This document shows, in pieces, positions 1-8,565 of a stretch of 64,000 nt of DNA. The position numbers were made by a program, and so were the translations under genes. Every line of letters begins with the position of its first letter. Position 1 is the stretch's first letter. The notes beneath the pieces were generated by a model. That model did no database searches. It was not told the DNA's origin and was given only the letters and a program-made list of their open reading frames with translations. The stretch comes from an uncultured Cohaesibacter sp. (GTDB lineage: Bacteria > Pseudomonadota > Alphaproteobacteria > Rhizobiales > Cohaesibacteraceae), in contig NZ_OY759867.1 in NCBI RefSeq assembly GCF_963662805.1, positions 248,001 through 312,000 of the forward strand, given 5' to 3'.

Positions 1-18
1 GGCGGATTGAAGGGGCAT
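1..18 (-). CDS. 5' end of a probable second sugar ABC permease (MalG type), cut by window edge
   Basis: An ATG on the minus strand at 18 overlaps the TGA of the upstream permease gene in a TGATG arrangement. Six codons (MPLQSA) are visible before the window ends. MalF-type permease genes are normally followed by a MalG-type partner, and translational coupling by TGATG fits that. The identity is inferred from position only; the visible sequence is too short to show a family. Confidence 0.4.
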
Positions 19-920
19 CAACGTTCTCCCAGATAGTGGACGCGGCGGCCAAGGGTGATCGACACCAGACCGATCAAGCCGAGCACGAAGACCAGCAAGG
101 CGTTGGCCAGTGCCGAGGCGTAGCCAATATCCTGATATTGAAAGCCGTTCTGGTAGATATAGAAGGTCAGCACATTGGTGCTGTCGGCCGGCCCCCCTTG
201 CGTCATGACATAGACATAGTCGAAGATTTGGTAGCTGTGCAGCGTACCGATGATGATGACGAAATAGAGCGTCGGGGAGATGAGTGGTACGGTGATATGG
301 ATAAGGCGGTGCCATGCGGAGAGGCCGTCGAGCCGTGCCGCTTCATAAAGGTCGGAGGGGACGAGCTTCAGCGCCGCAAGCAGGATCAGCATGAAATAGC
401 CGGAGTATTTCCAGATGCTCATGAGCACGATGGCAAGAAGGGCTGTCTGGCTGTCATAGAGCCAGTCGAGCTGGCCAAGGCCAAGCGATTGCAGGGCTTC
501 ATTGATCGGGCCATAACCGGGAGCATAAAGGAACACCCAGACCATGCCCGCTGCGACAGACGGAATCATGACCGGATAGAAAAAAGCGGAACGATAAATC
601 GCCATGCCTCGCAATTTGCTGTCGAGAGCTACCGCAAGCAGCAGGGCGACCATGATCGACAGGGGAATGGTCGTCAGGGTGTAGAAAGCCGTGTTGGCCA
701 ACACTTTCCAGAACAGCCGGTCCTCGAAAAGGCGCAGATAATTCTCCGCACCGAGCCAGTAGATCTTGGGGTCGCCAAGCAATACATCATGCATGGAGAA
801 CCAGACCGACCGAATGATGGGCCAATAGGTGAAAGTGGCTAGAAACACGAGCGACGGGACGAGAAGGGCATAGGCGAGCAGTGCCTCGTTCCGCCGGGTC
901 TGCGCAATGCGATTTGACAT
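18..920 (-). CDS. Carbohydrate ABC transporter permease, MalF/UgpA type
   Basis: Inner-membrane permease of an ABC importer, about 300 residues with six hydrophobic segments. Near residues 190-215 it carries the cytoplasmic EAA loop in the form YEAARLDGLSAWHRLIHITVPL, here written in two parts (YEAARLDGLSAW, HRLIHITVPLI), which contacts the ATPase. I chose the ATG at 920 because an AGGGA ribosome site lies seven bases upstream and the MSNRIAQTRR start fits the family; an in-frame start at 995 would overlap the binding-protein gene. It follows the solute-binding gene on the same strand and is coupled to a second permease at the left edge. The substrate is unproven; the binding protein resembles UgpB-type proteins. 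Confidence 0.9.
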   Translation of the reverse strand: MSNRIAQTRRNEALLAYALLVPSLVFLATFTYWPIIRSVWFSMHDVLLGDPKIYWLGAENYLRLFEDRLFWKVLANTAFYTLTTIPLSIMVALLLAVALDSKLRGMAIYRSAFFYPVMIPSVAAGMVWVFLYAPGYGPINEALQSLGLGQLDWLYDSQTALLAIVLMSIWKYSGYFMLILLAALKLVPSDLYEAARLDGLSAWHRLIHITVPLISPTLYFVIIIGTLHSYQIFDYVYVMTQGGPADSTNVLTFYIYQNGFQYQDIGYASALANALLVFVLGLIGLVSITLGRRVHYLGER

Positions 921-991
921 GGTGACATCCCTGACAGGAAAAGACGGGCGCAAGCCGTGATAGCCTCGCGCCCGCCAAGGTTTGGAGAGGA

Positions 992-2296
992 TCAACCTTG
1001 CTGACGACGCATCACGCGCGTGATTTCCCGGTTGACTTCTTTAGTGGCACCTTCGAGAGCTGCCTGAGGAGCAATTTCACCGGCCAACGTGCGGTCGATG
1101 GCACTCTTGATCACGTCGCGGGCGCGGGAATAGGCCGGGATCTGAAGATAGGCGCCGGAATAGGCGGCCTGCTCCATCGCAACGCGGGCCTGCGGCACTT
1201 CGTTGAGATAGGTTTTCATTTCCGGGGTCTCCCAGGACGACTTGCGCACGGCGAGGTAGCCGGTAGCGCGGCACCATTCGGACTGGTTCTTGGTGTTGGT
1301 CATCCAGCGGGCGAAAGTCCAGGCGGCTTCCTTCTTGGCATCGGACTGCTTTTTGGCAATCATGATCGGGCCACCGCCCTGAGGCGCGCCCCAGGTTTTC
1401 TTCTTGGGCATGTACGCAACGCCAACTTCGAACGGAGAGGACTTGCGCAGGTTCGTCAGCGATCCGGTCGAATGGTAGAGCATGGTGGTGGTGCCTGCCA
1501 TGAAGTCATTGGCCGACCCCTGCCAGGTGGAAGCCGGAGCCATGCAGCCTGCGTCAACCATCTGTTTCCAGAATTCCAGCGCTTCAATGGACTCCGGACG
1601 ATCCCACAGCACCTTGTCCTTTTCCCAAGGCACCAGACCGTTCTGACGGCAATAGCCTTCGAACATCCAGTCGTGCCAGCCACCGCCGATGATCAGGCCC
1701 CAGCGTTTCAGCTCGTCACCATCGCGGATCGTTGTGGCCTTGGCTGCAGCAAACAGTGCGTCCCATGTCTCGGGGGCATCCTTGATGCCAGCTTCGGCAA
1801 AGGCGTCCTTGTTGTAGTAGAGAACGGGTGTGGAAGGCTGATAGGACAGGCCATAGAGGCGATCATCGGACACGGCGGTATCAAGGAAACCGCTGATGAA
1901 GTCGTCATAGATGTCGTCGGATTTTGCCTGTGCCGTCAGATCCTCGAGCGCATCAAGGCCGAGGAACGTCTGCAGCGACGAGTTGATCGGCAGCCACAGG
2001 GCAGGGGGCTCGCCGACGCCAAGGGCGGTGATGACCTTCTGTTCGGTGTTGTCATACGAGCCCGCATAGACGGCTTCCACTTCGATGCCGTCATGGGTCT
2101 CGTTGAATTCCTTGATCATGTTGGAAATGATCGTGTTGATGTCTCCGGAGACACCAACGGGATACATGAACTGAAGTTTGACGGTTTCATTGGCGCGGGC
2201 CGGGGTCAGAAGACCCGGGATCATGCTCACGAATGGCGCGGCCAGACCAGTGGCGAGCAGGCGGCGTCGCGTGATGTTGGTTTTTGTGGAATTCAT
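992..2296 (-). CDS. Extracellular solute-binding protein, family 1 (Ugp/Mal-like ABC importer)
   Basis: Periplasmic binding protein of 434 residues for the adjacent permease. The N-terminus has a Tat-type signal (TRRRLLATG, then a hydrophobic stretch ending in PARA), so export of the folded protein is likely. The mature part begins with VKLQFMYPVG and shows the family-1 pattern, including VEAVYAGSYDNTEQKV and a C-terminal tryptophan-rich stretch (AAWTFARWMTN). It is the first gene of the minus-strand operon, as expected for a highly expressed binding protein. UgpB-like sn-glycerol-3-phosphate or glycerophosphodiester binding is possible given the divergent phosphodiesterase gene, but a sugar ligand is equally open. 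Confidence 0.88.
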   Translation of the reverse strand: MNSTKTNITRRRLLATGLAAPFVSMIPGLLTPARANETVKLQFMYPVGVSGDINTIISNMIKEFNETHDGIEVEAVYAGSYDNTEQKVITALGVGEPPALWLPINSSLQTFLGLDALEDLTAQAKSDDIYDDFISGFLDTAVSDDRLYGLSYQPSTPVLYYNKDAFAEAGIKDAPETWDALFAAAKATTIRDGDELKRWGLIIGGGWHDWMFEGYCRQNGLVPWEKDKVLWDRPESIEALEFWKQMVDAGCMAPASTWQGSANDFMAGTTTMLYHSTGSLTNLRKSSPFEVGVAYMPKKKTWGAPQGGGPIMIAKKQSDAKKEAAWTFARWMTNTKNQSEWCRATGYLAVRKSSWETPEMKTYLNEVPQARVAMEQAAYSGAYLQIPAYSRARDVIKSAIDRTLAGEIAPQAALEGATKEVNREITRVMRRQQG

Positions 2297-2660
2297 TCAA
2301 ATTCTCCATAAAACTGTGGAATCAGTTAAATATTCCTCGAAACTCTCAAGCTGATCCGAGACGGCTGTTTGTCGCGGATTTGCGCAAGATATCTTGCTTG
2401 TTCAACAGTTTTGTGAAGGCTGTATAAAATTTTGGGGTGTTCTAAATATTGTGGTTGTCGAGGGAAATTTGGATTTATCTTGGATAATATGAAATTTTAT
2501 TCACAAAAACCACATTTTTGCGGATAAGTCCATTTGCTGACATAAGACGGTAACAGATGTCGCGTATCGGATCGGAAGCCTATTTGGCAGTATGATCGCG
2601 AGACCCGCGAGCTCGCCCTGTTTTGACGAACCACAAATCCAGAGCAACAAGGAGACCAGC
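2297..2660. promoter_or_regulatory. Divergent promoter region with a 14-bp perfect palindrome
   Basis: This AT-rich stretch separates the minus-strand importer from the plus-strand phosphoesterase and must hold both promoters. GCAAGATATCTTGC at 2384-2397 is a perfect palindrome of operator size, located about 90 bp upstream of the binding-protein start. No regulator gene lies next to it, so which protein would bind is unknown. I see no convincing coding sequence here. Confidence 0.45.
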
Positions 2661-3416
2661 ATGTTGATAGCCCAGATCAGTGACACTCATGTTGGTTTTC
2701 AAGGCGAAGCGAGTCTGGAAGCCTTGCGTGCCTTGATGCAGTCGATTGCCGCGCAACCAGTCAAGCCGGATCTGGTGCTTTTTTCCGGTGATTTGACCGA
2801 GCGGGCAGAGGATCGCGAATATGATTTTGTGGCCTCTTGCCTCAGTTCGTTCGATATACCGGTTCTGGCAATTCCGGGAAACCATGATGCACGAGCTCCG
2901 ATGAAAACGTCTCTTGGCGCTTTGGTTGGCGAAATCCCTTCGGGTCATCTATGTGTGTGTAATGATCGTTTTCCTCTGGTGGTTCTGGGACTTGATACGC
3001 TGACGGAAGGCGCACCTCATGGAGAGCTTTGCTCAGAAAGATTGCAGTGGCTTTCGGGCAAACTGGATCAGTTCTCTGACCGTGATGTGTTGATCTTCAT
3101 GCATCATCCTCCGTTTAGAACCGGCCTCCGGCACATGGATTCTATGGGGCTGCGTGAAGGGCAGACAGAATTGTCAAGATTGATCGAAACGCATGGTCGG
3201 GTTCAGGCTATTCTTTGCGGACATGTTCACCGCCCAATCTTCGGGATTTGCGGGAGTGTTCCTGTCCGCGTCGCTCCCTCAGCATTTCAACAGATAGCTT
3301 TCGATCTTCGCGAGAACGAGCCTTACCGTTTCACAGATGAACCTCCCGGCTATATGATGCATCTTTACGATCCCGAGGTCGGATTTGTCAGTCACGTGGT
3401 CCCTGTGAAGGCATAG
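2661..3416 (+). CDS. Metallophosphoesterase of the GpdQ/CpdA class III phosphodiesterase type
   Basis: Predicted cytoplasmic dinuclear-metal phosphodiesterase of 251 residues. The metal ligands are visible in order: ISDTH near the start, SGDLTE, PGNHD, MHHPP and CGHVH, which is the complete calcineurin-like set. The pattern resembles glycerophosphodiesterase GpdQ and cAMP phosphodiesterase CpdA, and the sequence alone does not separate them. The start at 2661 is preceded by AAGGAG seven bases upstream; an in-frame ATG at 2592 lacks such a site. Divergent placement from a Ugp-like importer hints that it hydrolyses an imported glycerophosphodiester. That functional link is inference. Confidence 0.85.
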   Translation: MLIAQISDTHVGFQGEASLEALRALMQSIAAQPVKPDLVLFSGDLTERAEDREYDFVASCLSSFDIPVLAIPGNHDARAPMKTSLGALVGEIPSGHLCVCNDRFPLVVLGLDTLTEGAPHGELCSERLQWLSGKLDQFSDRDVLIFMHHPPFRTGLRHMDSMGLREGQTELSRLIETHGRVQAILCGHVHRPIFGICGSVPVRVAPSAFQQIAFDLRENEPYRFTDEPPGYMMHLYDPEVGFVSHVVPVKA

Positions 3417-3509
3417 TTTGGTAGTTGACTGTCAATTTTGGTCGATTGCAGACGCTTTGGTGCGTATATGGGATCACCGATAGACCCAAAGGCCGCGCGT
3501 TCAGGATCT

Positions 3510-3740
3510 GGCGCGAATGAAGGCTAAACTCTTTGCAAATGCGACGGGTCTTCTTGATGTTCACAGTCCAGCCTTCCCGGCGAAGAAGGACATGAACGCG
3601 CCGGTAGCCAAACCGAACACGCGTCTCACAGATGTCTCTGATCCGCTGTTCCAAGGCGGCCTAATCGGTACATGTTGCGAAGCGCTCGATAGGATAGGCG
3701 AGCTTCCAAAAATCTCGATAGATATTTATATTCAGCGTGG
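3510..3740 (-). pseudogene. Decayed IS3-family transposase (OrfB) fragment
   Basis: Minus-strand translation from about 3669 to 3520 gives AALEQRIRDICETRVRFGYR followed by RVHVLLRREGW, the HTH_21-to-integrase junction typical of IS3-family OrfB transposases. An in-frame TAG sits just upstream at 3663-3661, where related transposases usually have CAG. Downstream the similarity stops after about 45 codons and the catalytic DDE core is absent. No inverted repeats or target duplication could be recognised. It is a relic, not an active element. Confidence 0.75.
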
Positions 3741-4034
3741 TTGAGAGGGCGAAATTAGGCGCCCATCCAAATGGCGCATAATCTATATTATGGAATATTT
3801 TTTATTTTGCTCCGATGGGTGCCATTGTGCGCATACGCTTTGGATAAAAAGGATTCAAACATTAGATTCAATGTGTCAGTGACATTTGTTGAGACATGGA
3901 TTCATGATGTAGCTTCATGCGCCTCAATCCTTCTTCGCGCCACTTCGTTTGCTGAGTAATGCTGTGTCGGTGTTTCAAAGCCGTCGCTGCGCCTGAGCGT
4001 TGCGCGATGCTCCCCATATGGAAGGTTTTGAGCA

Positions 4035-4056
4035 TAAAAAACGCCCGGACGGCGTT
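4035..4056 (-). terminator. Rho-independent terminator of the tmk-holB-metG-tatD operon
   Basis: Read on the minus strand, AACGCC-GTCCG-GGCGTT forms a six-base-pair stem followed directly by a run of T (plus-strand A at 4035-4040). It lies about 80 bases after the stop of the MBL hydrolase, the last gene of the operon. Confidence 0.7.
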
Positions 4057-4137
4057 GGGCCGAATGGGCGCTGACTTTGTGCTTGGAATGGCTTGAGCTA
4101 CAACGGGGCTGGACGCTGTTCCCCTGCCTCAGTGGCT

Positions 4138-4944
4138 TCAGTCGAAATCGAAGACCAGCCCGTCATGAGCCGGAATGACGTTTTCGGGCAGATTGCGTCT
4201 CAATGTCTCGTAATCCATCTCGACATGCATGTGGGTCAGGATGGTCTTTTTCGGCTTGAGATGCTCGACCCACTCCAGCACCTGATCGAGGCTGAAATGG
4301 CTCGGGTGCGGCGTGTAGCGAAGCGCGTCAACGATCCAGACATCGAGGTCCTGCAGATAGTCGACAGACGCCGGTTCAAGGTCATTCACGTCCGAGGAAT
4401 ATGCGAGATTGCCAACCCGGAAGCCGAGCGAATAAATATCGCCGTGGACCTGATTGAACGGCATCGCCGAGATGACGCCCGCAGGTCCTTCGACTTCGAC
4501 GGCCTGGCCATGGTCGATCAGGTGGGCGTCGAGAATTGGCGGATAGGATCCGCCTTCGGGTGTTTCAAGGCAATAGCCAAAGGCTTCGCGAATGCGCCCG
4601 AGGGTTAGTTCGTTGGCGTGGATCTTGACCCGTTCGCGACGATTGAAGACGAAGGCACGCAGGTCATCAATGCCATGCAGATGATCGGCATGCGGATGGG
4701 TATAGACAACTCCATCAACCCACTCGATTCCGGCCGTGAGCATTTGCTGACGGAAATCCGGGCCGGTGTCGATGAGCATGCGAGTGACATCGCCCTGATG
4801 CCATTTTTCAACGAGAGCCGAGCAGCGAAGACGCCTGTTGCGCGGGTTGGATGGGTCGCATTTGCCCCAGTCTCCGCCGACGCGCGGAACGCCGGGCGAG
4901 GATCCGCATCCCAGTATGTGCAGTCTGTAGCCGCTGTCTGTCAT
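4138..4944 (-). CDS. MBL-fold metallo-hydrolase (PhnP-like)
   Basis: Metallo-beta-lactamase-fold hydrolase of 268 residues. It opens with HILGCGSSPGVPRVGGDWG, carries the metal motif THPHADH near residue 90, and has the later ligands HGD, SSD and HMH. The family includes PhnP-type cyclic phosphodiesterases; the in vivo substrate of this tatD-linked branch is not established. The start is uncertain: ATG at 4944 gives a normal family N-terminus, while a TTG at 4968 would add eight residues. It sits 25 bases after tatD and closes the metG-tatD operon, a common alphaproteobacterial order. Confidence 0.85.
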   Translation of the reverse strand: MTDSGYRLHILGCGSSPGVPRVGGDWGKCDPSNPRNRRLRCSALVEKWHQGDVTRMLIDTGPDFRQQMLTAGIEWVDGVVYTHPHADHLHGIDDLRAFVFNRRERVKIHANELTLGRIREAFGYCLETPEGGSYPPILDAHLIDHGQAVEVEGPAGVISAMPFNQVHGDIYSLGFRVGNLAYSSDVNDLEPASVDYLQDLDVWIVDALRYTPHPSHFSLDQVLEWVEHLKPKKTILTHMHVEMDYETLRRNLPENVIPAHDGLVFDFD

Positions 4945-4969
4945 TTTTATCCGTTTGTTGGCCCGCAAC

Positions 4970-5755
4970 TTAGCTGGTTACAGGCTTTGCCTTGCTGAAC
5001 AGGCGGAAGAAATTTTCTGTCGTAATGTCAGTGATTTGCTCAAGAGACACATTTTTGACGTCGGCCAGAACCTGAGCGGTGTGGGCCACATAGGCTGGCT
5101 CGTTGCGCTTGCCGCGATATGGCATTGGTGCGAGATATGGCGCGTCGGTCTCGACCAGCAATCTGTCGAGCGGCACATCCTTGACGATGTCGCGGATGTC
5201 CTGACTTCGTTTGAACGTGAGGATGCCGGAGAGTGAGACATAGAGACCCATCTCTACGGCGCGCATGGCAAGCTCCCGTCCGGATGAGAAGCAGTGCAGG
5301 AGAGCGGGATAGGCCCCCTCCTCCATGCCTTCACTCAGGATCGCGATCATGTCCTCGTCGGCATCGCGCGAATGGATCACCAGCGGCAGGCCGGTTATGC
5401 GGGCGGCCTTGATGTGGGTGCGCAGACCTTCGGCCTGAGCTTCGCGCGGCGCATTGTCGTAGAAATAATCGAGGCCAGCCTCGCCAATGGCAACGCATTT
5501 GGGATGCTCTGCCAGCTTGGCGATGTCTTCGGCCGAGAAGTCGAGTTCCTCATGCGCATTGTGCGGATGGGTGCCGACCGAGCAGAAGATGTTGTCGTGG
5601 GCCTCGGCGATGGCCTTGACCTGATCAAATTTGCGGATGCGGGTGCAGATCGTGACCATATGGCCGATGCCTGCCAGCTCGGCACGACGGATCACGTCGC
5701 CCAATTCGTCCTTGAAATCGGGAAAATCGAGATGGCAGTGGCTGTCGACCAGCAT
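4970..5755 (-). CDS. tatD: TatD-family metal-dependent hydrolase (DNase)
   Basis: Cytoplasmic TIM-barrel amidohydrolase of 261 residues. Metal-binding motifs are VDSHCHLDF at residues 3-11, the glutamate of GEAGLDY near residue 92, VIHSRDA and ETDAPYLAP. E. coli TatD and YcfH show exonuclease or deoxyribonuclease activity, so a role in DNA repair or RNA quality control is possible. The gene starts two bases after the metG stop and is therefore translationally linked to it. The length is normal for the family. Confidence 0.93.
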   Translation of the reverse strand: MLVDSHCHLDFPDFKDELGDVIRRAELAGIGHMVTICTRIRKFDQVKAIAEAHDNIFCSVGTHPHNAHEELDFSAEDIAKLAEHPKCVAIGEAGLDYFYDNAPREAQAEGLRTHIKAARITGLPLVIHSRDADEDMIAILSEGMEEGAYPALLHCFSSGRELAMRAVEMGLYVSLSGILTFKRSQDIRDIVKDVPLDRLLVETDAPYLAPMPYRGKRNEPAYVAHTAQVLADVKNVSLEQITDITTENFFRLFSKAKPVTS

Positions 5756-5757
5756 GA

Positions 5758-7323
5758 TCAGGCCTTTTCTTCTTCGTCGCTCTTCTCGACATAACGCGGG
5801 AAGACCGGGTTTGGTTTCTTGATCGATGTGCCGGGGTTCAAGCGTCCCGCTTCGCCCAGAGAGGCAAAGCTGCGGGCGTCCGCATCAAGGGCAAACAGAT
5901 CAAGCAGCTTCTCGGCGGATCCCGGAATGAAGGGCTGAGCGAGAATGCCAACCTGACGGATGATCTCGGCGGTGACATAGAGCACCGTGTTCATGCGGTC
6001 CGGATCGGTCTTGCGCAGGGCCCAAGGTTCCTGGCTGGCAAAGTAGCGGTTTGCTTCGCCGACCGTGTCCCAGATGGTTTCAAGCGCCTTGTGAATGAGC
6101 TGCTTGTCCATGAAGGCCTGACATTTTTCGATCATTGCGTCGGCCTGGCTCAGGATTGCCTGATCCTCGGGGCTGAAGGCGCCCGGCTGAGGCAGTGCCT
6201 CGTCGCAGTTCTTGGCAATCATCGAAAGCGACCGGCTGGCAAGGTTGCCAAGGTCGTTGGCGAGATCGGCGTTGGTGCGGTTGACGATTGCCTCGTGGCT
6301 ATAGTTGCCATCCTGTCCGAACGGCACTTCGCGCATGAAGAAAAAGCGCGTCTGATCAAGACCATATTCCTCGATCAGGCCGAACGGGTCGATCACGTTG
6401 CCGACCGACTTGGACATTTTCTCACCGCGGTTGAACAGGAAACCGTGAGCATAGACCCGTTTGGGTAGTGGCAGACCTGCTGACATCAGGAAGGCGGGCC
6501 AGTAGACCGCATGGAAGCGGATGATGTCCTTGCCGATGATGTGCGTGGCGTTCGACCAGAAGTGCTTGAACTTTTCACCGTCCGTGTCGGGATAGCCAAG
6601 GGTGGTGATATAGTTGGTCAACGCATCGACCCAGACATACATGACGTGGCTGTCGGTGCCTGGCACGGGAATGCCCCAGTCGAACGTGGTGCGCGAGATG
6701 GACAGATCCCTGAGGCCGCCTTTCACGAAGCTGATGACCTCGTTGCGGCGCTCTGACGGACCCATGAAGTCCGGACTGGCTTCATAGAGTTCCAGCAGCT
6801 TGTCCTGATAGTTCGACAGGCGGAAGAAATAGCTTTCCTCTTCGGTCCATTCGACGGGTGAGCCTTGCGGGCCATAGCGCACGCCATCCTCTCGGACTTC
6901 GGTTTCGCTCTCGGCATAGAAGGCTTCGTCACGGACCGAGTACCAGCCAGCGTAGCTGTCGAGATAAATATCGCCGTTGGCTTCCATGGCTTTCCATATC
7001 GCCTTGGATGCTTCGTAATGGCGCGGCTGAGTGGTCCGGATGAAATCATCATTGGAGCAGTTCAGCGCTTTTGCCATGGTCTCGAAAACCGGTGCGTTGC
7101 GGTCCGCCAGTTCTGCTGCGGTCAGGCCGATTTTCTCTGCCGTCTGCTGCATTTTCTGGCCATGTTCGTCTGTGCCGGTGGTGAAGAAAACGTCGTAACC
7201 ATCAAGGCGTTTGAAACGAGCCATCGCATCCGTCGCCATCATCTCGTAGGCATGCCCGATGTGCGGTGCGCCGTTGGGATAAGAGATTGCGGTGGAGATG
7301 AAAAACGGTTTTGTGTCAGTCAT
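5758..7323 (-). CDS. metG: Methionine--tRNA ligase
   Basis: Class I aminoacyl-tRNA synthetase of 521 residues that charges tRNA-Met with methionine. The HIGH box appears as PHIGHAYEMM, the family signature TTGTDEHGQKMQQTA follows, and the KMSKS loop is seen as GEKMSKSVGN. It belongs to the shorter type without the C-terminal tRNA-binding extension. I chose the ATG at 7323 because MTDTKPFFISTAISYPNG is the usual start; the upstream in-frame extension to 7410 is low-complexity. It lies between holB and tatD in a conserved operon. Confidence 0.96.
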   Translation of the reverse strand: MTDTKPFFISTAISYPNGAPHIGHAYEMMATDAMARFKRLDGYDVFFTTGTDEHGQKMQQTAEKIGLTAAELADRNAPVFETMAKALNCSNDDFIRTTQPRHYEASKAIWKAMEANGDIYLDSYAGWYSVRDEAFYAESETEVREDGVRYGPQGSPVEWTEEESYFFRLSNYQDKLLELYEASPDFMGPSERRNEVISFVKGGLRDLSISRTTFDWGIPVPGTDSHVMYVWVDALTNYITTLGYPDTDGEKFKHFWSNATHIIGKDIIRFHAVYWPAFLMSAGLPLPKRVYAHGFLFNRGEKMSKSVGNVIDPFGLIEEYGLDQTRFFFMREVPFGQDGNYSHEAIVNRTNADLANDLGNLASRSLSMIAKNCDEALPQPGAFSPEDQAILSQADAMIEKCQAFMDKQLIHKALETIWDTVGEANRYFASQEPWALRKTDPDRMNTVLYVTAEIIRQVGILAQPFIPGSAEKLLDLFALDADARSFASLGEAGRLNPGTSIKKPNPVFPRYVEKSDEEEKA

Positions 7324-7485
7324 GCCGGTGGTCGTTTTCTGATGTTCGGTTGATGTGGAGGGCGGCAGGAGCGAGGCCGGATATGCGGGTATTCGTCTGT
7401 GCCGCGCCAAAAGTCCATAGTGGTTTTGGGCGAAGGGGCCTTTGCCGTCAAGGTCTTTTGTCTTTTCCCGGTGGACAGCGGGGCC

Positions 7486-8565
7486 TCAGGAGGCCTTTGA
7501 TGCCTTGGCCAGCATGCGCACCACTTCAATCACGGTCTGTTTCTTGTCGAGATTGAAGATCTGTGTCTGGCGGATCATCTCTCCGCTCTCTTCCCAGGCT
7601 TGGGCCAGAGGATAGAGCTCGGCATTGCGAACGCCGTCGATCTTGTGCTGGTCATGCAGTCGATTGGAGAGATAACGCTGGACCAGATCGGCAAAGCCGG
7701 AAAAGCGCTCTTCCTTGCCGCGTTGGCTGACCAGTTCCGCAAACGCATTGAGGCTTTCATAGTCTGGCGCGAAGGGGGGCTTCAACAGACGCTCGAAGGC
7801 GTGAAGGAGGATGAGGCCGTCATCGGATTGCAATTCGGCGGCGCGGCGCAGGGATCCGTCGCAGATCTCGCTGAGGCGGTCAGCCTCCTGCTCTTCGGCG
7901 ATGTTGAGCCCTAGGATGCCCTGTTTCAGCTCGGGATTTTCCAGAGGAGAAAAGGACAGCCTGCGGCAGCGCGAGCGGATGGTCGGCAAAAGCCGTCCCG
8001 GCGCGTGTGAAATCAGCAGGAATACCGTGCGCACTGGTGGTTCTTCAAGGATCTTCAATAAAGCGTTGGCGGCGTTGCCATTGAGATCATCTGCCGGATC
8101 GACGATGCAGACGCGCCAGGTATTTTCACCTGCGGTGGATCCGAAGAAACCCACGGTCCGTCTGACTTCATCGACCGTGATCTCTGTCTTGAATTTCTTG
8201 CCTTTCTGGTCATAGGGGCGATCAATCACCAGAAGGTTGGGATGGGCAAGGTTGCCAACCTGACGAGCGGTGCTGCTTTCCGAACTGGTGGCAAGGCTTA
8301 TTGGTGCGGCGTCGCCAAGCAGGCCGCCAATATCCTGACGGCGGCCCTCATCAAACATGAAGCGGGCGGCGCGAAAGGCAAAGGTTGCCTTGCCGATCCC
8401 CTTGGGGCCGGTCAACAGCCAGGCATGGTGCATCTTGCCCGATTGCCATGCTGCCAGAAAGGTCTGTTCGGTTTCGGTGTGGCCGAAGAATTCATGCTGC
8501 AAATGGGGTGGCGCCAGAGTGCCAAGCTGGTCGAACACCGGATTTTCGAGATCGGGATCTGCCAT
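7486..8565 (-). CDS. holB: DNA polymerase III subunit delta'
   Basis: Clamp-loader subunit of 359 residues. A degenerate Walker A is seen as LLTGPKGIGKATFAFRAARF, followed by TVDEVRRTVGFF, the Walker B-like WRVCIVDPADDLNGNAANAL, and LKILEEPP, which is typical of delta' and gamma/tau relatives. The sensor region ISHAPGRLLPTIRSRCRRL contains the arginine finger. The ATG at 8565 directly abuts the tmk stop, giving tight coupling with thymidylate kinase as in many proteobacteria. Confidence 0.94.
   Translation of the reverse strand: MADPDLENPVFDQLGTLAPPHLQHEFFGHTETEQTFLAAWQSGKMHHAWLLTGPKGIGKATFAFRAARFMFDEGRRQDIGGLLGDAAPISLATSSESSTARQVGNLAHPNLLVIDRPYDQKGKKFKTEITVDEVRRTVGFFGSTAGENTWRVCIVDPADDLNGNAANALLKILEEPPVRTVFLLISHAPGRLLPTIRSRCRRLSFSPLENPELKQGILGLNIAEEQEADRLSEICDGSLRRAAELQSDDGLILLHAFERLLKPPFAPDYESLNAFAELVSQRGKEERFSGFADLVQRYLSNRLHDQHKIDGVRNAELYPLAQAWEESGEMIRQTQIFNLDKKQTVIEVVRMLAKASKAS

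Noticed and set aside
3420..3740. Intact insertion sequence
   Set aside because: Only about 50 codons of transposase similarity with a stop codon, no catalytic core, and no recognisable terminal repeats.
3771..3959. 62-codon plus-strand frame after the IS relic
   Set aside because: Composition is unlike neighbouring genes, it has no ribosome site and no recognisable motif.
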